Origin: Pseudomonadota bacterium
GTDB taxonomy: Bacteria > Pseudomonadota > Alphaproteobacteria > Reyranellales > Reyranellaceae
Direction: 5' to 3'
Length of the DNA stretch: 33,274 nucleotides
NCBI GenBank assembly: GCA_018240685.1
Contig: JAFEFG010000055.1
Coordinates: forward strand, 1 to 33,274
Numbering within the stretch: position 1 is the stretch's first letter; each line of letters begins with the position of its first letter. Positions 24,529 to 31,930 of the stretch are shown piece by piece. Under the pieces are notes generated by a model. It worked only from the letters and a program-made list of their open reading frames with translations. It made no database searches and was not told the origin of the DNA. Position numbers and translations under genes: made by a program.

Positions 24529-26118
24529 ATGAGCCTCGGCCGGGCCATCGCCACCGTCGGCAGCTTCACGCTCCTCAGCCGCATCGTCGGCTTCGTGCGC
24601 GACATCGTGCTGTCGGCGGTGCTGGGCTCGGGCGCGATCGCCGACGCCTTCTTCGTCGCCTTCAAGCTGCCGAACTTCTTCCGCCGCCTGTTTGCCGAGG
24701 GCGCCTTCTCCGCCGCTTTCGTGCCGCTGTTCGCGCGCGAACTGCAGGCCGAGGGCCGAGAGGCCGCCGCCACCTTCGCCCGGCAGGCACATGCGGCGCT
24801 GCTGGTCGTGCTGCTGCCCTTCTCCGCGCTGCTGATCCTCGGCATGCCGCAGGTGCTGGCAGTGATCGCGCCCGGCCTGCGGGCCGAGCCCGCGACCTTC
24901 GACCTCGCCGTCACCTTCGGCCGCATCGCCTTCCCGTACCTGATCTTCATCTCGCTGACCTCGCTCTACGGCGGCGTGCTGAACGGCATGGACCGCTTCG
25001 CCGAGGTCGCGTTCACGCCGGTGCTGCTGAACCTCGCCCTGATCGGCGCCGTTCTGGGCCTGACGCCGTTCCTGCCCAATTCCGGCTATGCCGCCGCGAT
25101 CGGCGTCGCCATCGCGGGCTTCCTGCAATGGCTGTGGCTGCTCTTCTCCTGCCGCCGCGACGGCATCGGCATGACGCTGGTGCGGCCGCGCTGGACCGAG
25201 CGCGTGGCGCGGCTGGTGACGCTCGCCACGCCGGTCGCCATCGGCGGCGGCGCGCAGCAGATCAGCGTCGTGCTCGACGTCGTCTGGGCGTCACTGATGC
25301 CGGTCGGCACCATTTCGGCGCTCTACTATGCCGACCGCATCGCGCAGCTTCCGCTGGGCGTGGTGGGCATCGCCGTCGGCACCGCCCTGCTGCCGCTGCT
25401 CTCCCGACAGCTGGGTGCCGGCCAGACCGACTCGGCGATGGCCAACCAGAATCGCGCCATCGAGTTCGGCCTGCTGTTCAGCCTGCCGTCGCTGGTGGCG
25501 CTGTGGCTGCTGGCCGATCCGATCATCCGCATCCTGTTCGAGCGCGGGAAGTTCGGTCCCGACGACACGCTGCGCGCCGGAGGGGCGCTGGCGGCCTATG
25601 CCGTCGGCCTGCCGGCCTTCGTGCTGGTGAAGGCGCTCACGCCCGGCTTCTTCGCCCGCGAGGATACGCGCACGCCGCTCTACATCGCGATCGCCGCGAT
25701 CGGCGCCAACATCGCACTCAATCTCGCCTTCCTGTTCGGCACCAGCCTGGCGCAGGTCGGCATCGCGCTCGCCTCCTCGCTGTCGGGCTGGCTGAACGCG
25801 GTGACGCTGGGGCTCGTGCTGCTGCGCCGCAAGCAGTGGGTTCCGGACCAGCGGCTCGTCTCGCGCTTCCTGCGCACGGCGCTGGCCAGCATCGGCATGG
25901 GCGCGGCCCTGTGGGGCGGACTGATACCCCTCAAGACGGCGCTGGCCCACGCCGACCTCGTCGGCATCGCGGCACTCGCCGGCATCTGCGCCTTCGGCGC
26001 ACTCGCCTACGGGCTGCTTGCCGTGGCGCTCGGCGTGCTGAACCTTGCCGACCTGCGCGTCATGCTGCGCCGCCGTGGCGAGGCCGCCGCGCCGCCCGAT
26101 CCTGCCGAACAGTCCTGA
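24529..26118 (+). CDS. murJ: Lipid II flippase MurJ (MviN)
   Basis: The protein has 529 residues and is a MOP-superfamily transporter with about 14 membrane helices. The N-terminus, with SRIVGFVRDIVLSAVLGSG and DAFFVAFKLPNFFRRLFAEGAFSAAFVP, is diagnostic of MurJ, including the essential basic residues lining the cavity. It flips lipid II across the inner membrane for peptidoglycan synthesis and is normally essential. The start at 24529 has AGGA upstream. In many alphaproteobacteria murJ sits between glnD and trpS; here its neighbours are an FAD monooxygenase and a convergent aspartoacylase-like gene, so the usual context is lost. Confidence 0.97.
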   Translation: MSLGRAIATVGSFTLLSRIVGFVRDIVLSAVLGSGAIADAFFVAFKLPNFFRRLFAEGAFSAAFVPLFARELQAEGREAAATFARQAHAALLVVLLPFSALLILGMPQVLAVIAPGLRAEPATFDLAVTFGRIAFPYLIFISLTSLYGGVLNGMDRFAEVAFTPVLLNLALIGAVLGLTPFLPNSGYAAAIGVAIAGFLQWLWLLFSCRRDGIGMTLVRPRWTERVARLVTLATPVAIGGGAQQISVVLDVVWASLMPVGTISALYYADRIAQLPLGVVGIAVGTALLPLLSRQLGAGQTDSAMANQNRAIEFGLLFSLPSLVALWLLADPIIRILFERGKFGPDDTLRAGGALAAYAVGLPAFVLVKALTPGFFAREDTRTPLYIAIAAIGANIALNLAFLFGTSLAQVGIALASSLSGWLNAVTLGLVLLRRKQWVPDQRLVSRFLRTALASIGMGAALWGGLIPLKTALAHADLVGIAALAGICAFGALAYGLLAVALGVLNLADLRVMLRRRGEAAAPPDPAEQS

Positions 26119-26157
26119 CGACCGCTTTCTCGCGGGACGCGCCGCGGACGGATGCGA

Positions 26158-27102
26158 TCAGACGATGCGTCCGAGCCGGACGACGGTCACGCCCGGCCGC
26201 AGTGGCCGGTTGGACGACGGCATCACCAGCACGCAGTTGTCGTAGGGCGTGGTGATCGGCTCGCCGTCGTCATGGCCGAGCAAGGTGCCGGCCTTGGCAA
26301 TGATCTCCTGCCCCTCGAAGCGCCGCGCCGAGGCGAAGTTGCCGCGCTTGGTGGCGATCGCGTGCGTCACCTCGACCACGCGCTGATGCGGCGGCGAGGG
26401 CTGCTTCCAGCCGCTTGGCAGGTCGGACGGCTCGACGATACCGCTCTCGAGCAGGAAGCGCGCCGTCACGTCCTTGGCCACGACCACCGACGAGGCGCGC
26501 CAATGCTGGCCGGTCTCGATCAGGAGCGCATTCCTGGGGCTGTTCGGATCGCCGAAGGCCCCGTAGTCGCGCATGCGCATGCCGGCGGCGTGGCCGGCGT
26601 CGCGGATGATGTCGACCGGCGCGCCGACCTTCTTCGCCAGCGCCACGCCCTTGTCGAGCGGGCCAGCCAGCATCAGCGGCACGCCGTCATCGTGCATGGA
26701 GTGGAGATCGAGCAGCAAGTCGGCGCGCTCGACGAAGGGCCGCACCACCTGCGCGCGGCGGGTCTCGGCGGTCGTCGCCGGCTGGTCGAGGCGGCCCCAG
26801 GTGCGGTTGAAATCCTCGTCGACCATCCGCGACTTGAAGGGCGTGCGCGGATCGAAGCTCTGGTAGGCCTCGATGTTGTTGAAGGAGAAGATCAGCGTGC
26901 CGCGCCGCGGCCGCAGGCCCCTTTCCAGCAGCGCATCGACCGTCACCGCGCCCGAGACCTCGTTGCCGTGCGTGAGTGCGGCCACCATCACCGTAGGGCC
27001 GGGCTGCCCGCTCTCGAAGACGTGGATGTACGGCGCCGCGCCCTTCTCCCACTTATGCAGGTCGGGAAAGGCGAACTCGATCGGCGGACGGCTGTCGGAC
27101 AT
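26158..27102 (-). CDS. Succinylglutamate desuccinylase/aspartoacylase family amidohydrolase
   Basis: The protein has 314 residues and is a zinc carboxypeptidase-like (M14) deacylase. Zinc ligands are visible: THGNE (H45, E48) and DLHSMHD (H134). DEDFNRTW around R100 and the LIETGQHW glutamate (E196) complete the active-site pattern of the AstE/AspA family, which hydrolyses N-acyl amino acids or similar amides. The frame is open upstream to 27813, across the divergent MFS gene, but the ATG at 27102 gives the family start. It faces an MFS transporter 69 bases away, and such a pair suggests uptake and hydrolysis of one compound. It ends 39 bases from the murJ stop, convergent. Confidence 0.87.
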   Translation of the reverse strand: MSDSRPPIEFAFPDLHKWEKGAAPYIHVFESGQPGPTVMVAALTHGNEVSGAVTVDALLERGLRPRRGTLIFSFNNIEAYQSFDPRTPFKSRMVDEDFNRTWGRLDQPATTAETRRAQVVRPFVERADLLLDLHSMHDDGVPLMLAGPLDKGVALAKKVGAPVDIIRDAGHAAGMRMRDYGAFGDPNSPRNALLIETGQHWRASSVVVAKDVTARFLLESGIVEPSDLPSGWKQPSPPHQRVVEVTHAIATKRGNFASARRFEGQEIIAKAGTLLGHDDGEPITTPYDNCVLVMPSSNRPLRPGVTVVRLGRIV

Positions 27103-27171
27103 GCTCTCGGGACCACAATTAGGTTGCACCGTTCCTTCGCATGCTCCCTTATGAAGGACAAGGAGAAGGAC

Positions 27172-28455
27172 ATGTCGCGCAGCCGGTTTCGGTGGTTCAT
27201 CGTTTTCCTGCTGTTCGCCATCACCGTCGTCAACTACATCGACCGCGCCGCGCTCTCCTATGCCATCCCCCTGATCGAGCGCGAGCTTGGCCTCTCTTCG
27301 GTCGATGTCGGCGCCATCCTCGGCGCCTTCGGCCTGGGCTATGCAGTCACGACATTGTTCGGCGGCTTCGCCGTCGACCGCTATGGCGCGCGGCTGGTGC
27401 TGACGCTCGCGGCCCTGCTCTGGAGCCTGTCGATCGGGCTCACCGCGCTCGCGACCGGCACGGCCATGCTCTATGCCGCGCGCGTGCTGCTGGGCCTTGC
27501 AGAGGGCCCGAACTTTCCGGCCCTGACGGGCGCGGTCAGCCACTGGCTCTCGCCGCATGAGCGCGCGACGGCACTCGGCAATGCCCTGCTCGCCGTGCCG
27601 CTGGCACTGGCGATCGGCGGCCCGCTGGTGACGCAGCTGCTGGCATGGCTCGACTGGCGGCTCACCTTCGCCGTCCTGTTCGCCCTGTCGGCCGCCTGGG
27701 TGCCGCTGTGGTTCTTCTTCTTCCGTGACGATCCCGCCCATGCCCGCTTCGTCAACGAGGCCGAGCTGGCCCACATCCGCACCGACGGCTCGCGGCCGGA
27801 GGCGCCCCCGCATACCGTCCTGAAATCATGGCCGGAGCCGGGCGTGCTGCGGCTGCTGCTCACCAACCGGACGCTGCTCGCCAACACCTGGGCCTTCTTC
27901 GTGTTCGGCTATTTCCTGTTCTTCTTCATGACCTGGCTGCCGAGCTACCTGGAGCGCGAGTACGGCCTGAACCTCGCCGCCGTCGGGCTCTTTTCGGTGC
28001 TGCCGTGGCTGACCGCGGCGCTGCTGCTGGGGCTGATGGGGCGCTGGTCCGACCAGCTCGTGAAGCGGACCGGCAGCCTGCGCATCGCGCGGTCCTGGCT
28101 GATCGCCGGCAGCCAGTTCGTCGCGGCGTTGGCGGTGATCCCGGTGGCCCTCACCAGCAACCTCACCGTCGCCATCGCCGGCATCACGGTCGCGGTCGCG
28201 GCGTCGATGGGCGCCAACGCGGCCTATTACGCGGTCAATGTCGACATCGTCCCGCGGCGCGCGGCGACCGCGCTCGGCATCATGGACTTCGCCTTCGCCC
28301 TCGCCGGCTTCCTCGCCCCCGCCATCACCGGCTGGGTGCTGGACATCCGCGGCTCCTTCGCCGACGGCTTCCTGCTGATGACGGCGCTGGCCCTGTCCTC
28401 GGTGCTGGTGGTGCTGCTGTTCCACCATCCCGACCGCGACCGCGCCGCCGGTTAG
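27172..28455 (+). CDS. MFS transporter, anion:cation symporter (ACS)-like
   Basis: The protein has 427 residues and about 12 membrane helices. The first helix ends in NYIDRAALSYAIP, the signature of ACS-family transporters for sugar acids and other organic anions. The MFS loop 2-3 motif appears as GGFAVDRYGARLV, and a second-half counterpart as GLMGRWSDQL. I start at the ATG at 27172 because AGGAG lies six bases before it; an ATG at 27151 would add seven polar residues. The frame is open much further upstream, but that part is antisense to the amidohydrolase. It probably imports the substrate of the divergent amidohydrolase. Confidence 0.9.
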   Translation: MSRSRFRWFIVFLLFAITVVNYIDRAALSYAIPLIERELGLSSVDVGAILGAFGLGYAVTTLFGGFAVDRYGARLVLTLAALLWSLSIGLTALATGTAMLYAARVLLGLAEGPNFPALTGAVSHWLSPHERATALGNALLAVPLALAIGGPLVTQLLAWLDWRLTFAVLFALSAAWVPLWFFFFRDDPAHARFVNEAELAHIRTDGSRPEAPPHTVLKSWPEPGVLRLLLTNRTLLANTWAFFVFGYFLFFFMTWLPSYLEREYGLNLAAVGLFSVLPWLTAALLLGLMGRWSDQLVKRTGSLRIARSWLIAGSQFVAALAVIPVALTSNLTVAIAGITVAVAASMGANAAYYAVNVDIVPRRAATALGIMDFAFALAGFLAPAITGWVLDIRGSFADGFLLMTALALSSVLVVLLFHHPDRDRAAG

Positions 28456-28578
28456 CAAGCGGGCGCGCGACCCGCGCTCGCCTTCGGACAACAGGCGTGC
28501 AAGTCTGCAACGGAATGAACACGCCGTCCGCAGTCGCCGGCGCACCGTCGTGAACCGCGCCGCCTTGGGAAGAGAGCC

Positions 28579-29565
28579 ATGGCCAGTCTCGCCACCATCG
28601 ATTCGGTCGACATCCAGATCCTCGTCGACAATGTCACCGATTCCCTCTCCTCCGTGCCGTCCTTCGTCGAAACGGAGATGGCCGGTCTCGGCCGCCGGCG
28701 CGGCGCGGCCTGGGTGCTGGGCGGCGGCTGCCTGTGCTGTGCCGCGCACGGGCTCTCCTGCCTGCTGACCATCCGCAGCGGCGGGGCGACCCGCACGGTA
28801 CTGTTCGACACCGGGCCCGAAGACGGCGTGTTCGAGCAGAACGTGTCGCGGCTGGGCGTCGATCTCGGGCCGGTCGAGGCCATGGTGCTGAGCCACGGCC
28901 ACTGGGACCATGCCGGCGCGATGCTGCGGGCGCTGCAGATCGCGCGCGACCGCAACGGCGGGCGCGCCATCCCCTGCTACATGCATCCCGACATGTTCAG
29001 GAGCCGCGCCGCCAAGATCGCCGCCGACACCTTCCGGCCGATGGAGGACATCCCCTCCATCGCCGACCTCGAGGCCCAGGGCGGGCGCGTCATCGCCGCG
29101 CGCGAGCCGCAGACGATCGCGGGCGACACGGTGTTCGTGAGCGGCGAGATCCCGCGCGTGAGCGGCTTCGAGATCGGCCTGCCCGGCCAGCACCGCCGGA
29201 CCGAGGACGGCACGGGCTGGGAGCCGGACGAGCTCCTGATGGACGAGCGCTTCATCGCCGTGAACGTGCGCGGCAAGGGCCTGGTCGTGCTGACGGCCTG
29301 CAGCCACGCCGGCGTGATCAACGTGCTCACCCATGCCCGCGACAGCTTTCCCGGCGTCAAGCTGCACGCCGTGCTGGGCGGCCTGCATCTCAGCGGCATC
29401 AACGAGCGCGTCATCCCGCAGACCGTGAAGGCGCTGCACGGCTTCGATCTCGACGTCATCGCCGCCGGCCACTGCACCGGCTGGCGCGCGATGTCGGCGC
29501 TCGCCGGCGAATTCGGCGACGGCAAGCTCGCGCCGCTGGCGGTGGGCAAGCGGCTCCGCTTCTAG
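28579..29565 (+). CDS. Metallo-beta-lactamase-fold hydrolase, dihydropterin-phosphate-synthase-like
   Basis: The protein has 328 residues. The metal motif SHGHWDHAG gives H106, H108, D110 and H111, and further ligands should be the histidine in TACSHAGVIN and that in AAGHCTGW near the end. The layout (LVDN at the start, VLFDTGP, GEIPR, then LGGLHLSG) matches MBL proteins annotated as 7,8-dihydropterin-6-methyl-aminobenzene phosphate synthase (MJ0301-like), a broad group with few proven activities. The start at 28579 has a purine-rich GGGAAGAGAG upstream. The gene lies 123 bases after the MFS gene and 124 bases before the TetR gene; membership of either unit is unclear. Confidence 0.85.
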   Translation: MASLATIDSVDIQILVDNVTDSLSSVPSFVETEMAGLGRRRGAAWVLGGGCLCCAAHGLSCLLTIRSGGATRTVLFDTGPEDGVFEQNVSRLGVDLGPVEAMVLSHGHWDHAGAMLRALQIARDRNGGRAIPCYMHPDMFRSRAAKIAADTFRPMEDIPSIADLEAQGGRVIAAREPQTIAGDTVFVSGEIPRVSGFEIGLPGQHRRTEDGTGWEPDELLMDERFIAVNVRGKGLVVLTACSHAGVINVLTHARDSFPGVKLHAVLGGLHLSGINERVIPQTVKALHGFDLDVIAAGHCTGWRAMSALAGEFGDGKLAPLAVGKRLRF

Positions 29566-29606
29566 GCGTCGTCCCGGCATCGTCGCCGGCCGGCGCCGCG
29601 ACGGGC

Positions 29607-29638
29607 TTCAACCGCGCCCGATTTATGACTATAGTCAT
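29607..29638 (+). promoter_or_regulatory. Promoter with overlapping 14-base palindrome, likely TetR operator
   Basis: ATGACTATAGTCAT (29625-29638) is a perfect 14-base palindrome, about 50 bases before the TetR gene. It covers a good -10 element, TATAGT (29630-29635). At a 17-base spacing lies a weak -35, TTCAAC (29607-29612). A symmetric site over the -10 directly upstream of a TetR gene is the classic layout for autorepression, so the downstream HpaB-like gene would be controlled too. Binding is inferred. Confidence 0.6.
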
Positions 29639-29689
29639 TTCCGACGGCGCTCACTTACAACCATAATCAAGCCGTCGGGAGGATTGCCG

Positions 29690-30340
29690 GTGGCGCCGGG
29701 CGGATTGCGCGAACGCAACAAGCGCGACAAGCACGATCGCATCGTGGCGGCGGCCCGCCGGCTGTTCCGCCGCCAGGGCTTCGAGCGCACCACGACCCAG
29801 CAGGTCGCCGCCGAGGCGGGTATCGGCGCCGGCACCCTGTTCCTCTATGCCCGCACCAAGGAAGACCTGCTGGTCATGGTGTTCCTGCTCGAGCTGAGCC
29901 GCGTGGTCGACGACAGTTTCGAGACCCTCGACGGCGCCGCGCCCCTGCTCGACCAGCTCCTGCATCTCTACGACGCGGTGAGCCGCCATCACGCGCGGAA
30001 CCTCGCCCTGGGGCGGCCCTTCGCCAAGGAACTGATGTTCGTCCACGAGGCGCGGCGCCCGGCGATGCGCGCCTTCATGGCCGGCTGGATGCGCCGGATC
30101 GCCGAGGTGATCGAGCGGGCGAGGCAGCACGGCGAGATCGATGCCGGCGCCGATGCGCGGCTGCTGGCCACCAGCACCTTCGCGCAGTTCTTCTTCCGCC
30201 TGCAGAGCTGGCTCGGCGGCTACATCACGCGGGCGCGGCTCGAGGCCGAGCTGCGCGACGCGCTGCGGCTCACGCTCGCCGGCGCCACCCTTCATCGACG
30301 GCCGGGCCGTCGCAATCGATCCAAGACAACCAAACGCTAG
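29690..30340 (+). CDS. TetR family transcriptional regulator
   Basis: The protein has 216 residues. The N-terminal DNA-binding domain is plain: RDKHDRIVAAARRLFRRQGFERTTTQQVAAEAGIGAGTLFLYARTKEDLL, with the recognition helix around GIGAGTLFLY. The rest is the helical ligand-binding and dimer domain. I use the GTG at 29690 because GGGAGG lies seven bases upstream; a TTG two codons earlier is the alternative. Its stop is eleven bases from the start of the HpaB-family gene, and part of the latter's ribosome site (TAGGGAG) overlaps the stop, so the two are one operon. It probably represses itself and the monooxygenase in the absence of an aromatic or acyl ligand. Confidence 0.93.
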   Translation: MAPGGLRERNKRDKHDRIVAAARRLFRRQGFERTTTQQVAAEAGIGAGTLFLYARTKEDLLVMVFLLELSRVVDDSFETLDGAAPLLDQLLHLYDAVSRHHARNLALGRPFAKELMFVHEARRPAMRAFMAGWMRRIAEVIERARQHGEIDAGADARLLATSTFAQFFFRLQSWLGGYITRARLEAELRDALRLTLAGATLHRRPGRRNRSKTTKR

Positions 30341-30351
30341 GGAGAACGACC

Positions 30352-31797
30352 ATGCCGGCACGCACGGGCAAGCAGCTTCTGGACGGCCTCAAGGACGATC
30401 GCGAGGTGTGGATCGACGGCGAACGGGTCACCGACATCGCGGGCCACCCGGCCTTCGCCGGCGCCGCCCGCGGCCTCGCCGAGGTCTTCGACCTGCAGCA
30501 CGAGGCGGCGGAGGACTGCCTCATCGCCGATCCGGAGACCGGCGAGCCCATCAATGTCAGCCACATGATCCCGCGCGCGCCGGCGGACATCGCGCGGCGC
30601 CACCGCGGCCTGCGGCGCATCGCCGAGCATACGGTGGGCGTCATGGGCCGCACGCCCGACTACATGAACGTCACCTACGCCGGTTTCGCCGGCTGCGCCC
30701 ACGAATGGGCCGCCCACGGCAACGAGGAGGGAGCGGAGAACCTGGTCGCCTACCAGAAGTTCCTGCGCCGCAACGACATCTCGCTCACCCACACGCTCAT
30801 CCATCCCACGATCGACAAGTCGAAGGGCGACCTGCCGCGCCTCGACGACGACGTCGTGCTGCAGAAAGTGGCCGACACCGAGCACGGCATCGTGGTGCGC
30901 GGCGCGCGTATCCTCGCGACGCTGGCGCCCTTCGCCGACGAGCTTGCGGTCTATCCCGGCCTGCCGCTGCCGGAAGGCGGCGAGCGGTTCGCGCTCTCCT
31001 TCTGCATCCCGATGGCGACGCCGGGGCTCAGGTTCATCTGCCGCGACAGCTGCGCCGGCAGCCTCAACCGTTTCGACCATCCGCTGTCGTCGCGCTTCGA
31101 CGAGCAGGACGCCTTCGTGATCTTCGACGATGTCGAGGTACCGCGCGACCGCATCCATATCGACGGCAACGTGAAGGTCTACAACGAGGTGATGGGCAAG
31201 AGCTGGCACCCCAACGTGATGCAGCAGACCATGGTGCGCGCGCAGACCAAGCTCGAATTCGCCTGGGGCCTCGCCACCGCCATGACCGAGTCGATCGGCG
31301 ATTTCGGGCCGGCGGCGCAGCAGATGCTGGGCGAGCTGTGGAGCTATTCGGCGCTCGCCGAGGCGGCCGTCACGGCGGCGGAGGCCAATCCCAGCGACTG
31401 GGGCAACGGCGTCTGGTTCCCCGACGGCCAGCCGCTGTGGGCGCTCAGGGCCTGCATGCCGACCTGGATGCCGCGCGCCAACGAGATCATCAAGCTCCTG
31501 GGCTCGCACAATCTCCTGGCGACGCCGACCTGGCGCATGATGAACGACGGAAGGCTGCGGCCTCTGATCGACCGCTACCTGCGCGGCGCCAAGGACACCA
31601 ACGCCGAGCGGCGCATCCGCCTGTTCCGGCTGGCCTGGGACTATGCCGGCACGGCGCTCGCTGGCCGCGTCGAGCTCTACGAGCGCTTCTACCTGACCTC
31701 GGGCGCGCGCAACCAGCAGCGCGCGCACCAGAAGGCCAACAACCGCGACCGTGCGCTGGCGCTGGTCGAACGGTTCCTGGCGGAAGCGCCGGAGTGA
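30352..31797 (+). CDS. 4-hydroxyphenylacetate 3-monooxygenase (HpaB) family oxygenase
   Basis: The protein has 481 residues, normal for the HpaB/PvcC family of FADH2-dependent monooxygenases with an acyl-CoA-dehydrogenase-like fold. Recognisable blocks include MGRTPDYMNVTYAGFAG near residues 99-115, LTHTLIHPTIDKSK, FVIFDDVEVPRDRI and the helical C-terminus with KLEFAWGLATAMTE. Such enzymes ortho-hydroxylate phenols using reduced flavin from a separate reductase (HpaC). No reductase is in this window, so it must be encoded elsewhere or beyond the right edge. The gene follows TetR by eleven bases. 4-Hydroxyphenylacetate itself, or another phenol, could be the substrate; the sequence does not decide. 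Confidence 0.9.
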   Translation: MPARTGKQLLDGLKDDREVWIDGERVTDIAGHPAFAGAARGLAEVFDLQHEAAEDCLIADPETGEPINVSHMIPRAPADIARRHRGLRRIAEHTVGVMGRTPDYMNVTYAGFAGCAHEWAAHGNEEGAENLVAYQKFLRRNDISLTHTLIHPTIDKSKGDLPRLDDDVVLQKVADTEHGIVVRGARILATLAPFADELAVYPGLPLPEGGERFALSFCIPMATPGLRFICRDSCAGSLNRFDHPLSSRFDEQDAFVIFDDVEVPRDRIHIDGNVKVYNEVMGKSWHPNVMQQTMVRAQTKLEFAWGLATAMTESIGDFGPAAQQMLGELWSYSALAEAAVTAAEANPSDWGNGVWFPDGQPLWALRACMPTWMPRANEIIKLLGSHNLLATPTWRMMNDGRLRPLIDRYLRGAKDTNAERRIRLFRLAWDYAGTALAGRVELYERFYLTSGARNQQRAHQKANNRDRALALVERFLAEAPE

Positions 31798-31808
31798 CGC
31801 CGGCGTGA

Positions 31809-31836
31809 GGCGCGACTGATCCCCAGAAGTCGCGCC
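31809..31836. repeat. 9-base inverted repeat after the HpaB-family gene
   Basis: GGCGCGACT (31809-31817) and AGTCGCGCC (31828-31836) pair perfectly across a ten-base loop, starting eleven bases after the stop codon. There is no T run on either strand. It may be a factor-dependent terminator or a 3'-stabilising hairpin between this gene and the permease. Confidence 0.4.
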
Positions 31837-31930
31837 GCCGGCGCGCCATCGTGCGCGACACGACGCCGGGACTCGGTGCAATCTCCCGCCACCGATCGGG
31901 CCTCATCCCGGGACAGGAGCAGGAGAACGA

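Noticed and set aside
27826..29580. Long minus-strand frame opposite the MFS and metallo-hydrolase genes
   Set aside because: It contains no family motif and is rich in Gln, His and Ala in the way antisense frames of GC-rich genes are. The plus-strand genes have intact active-site motifs.
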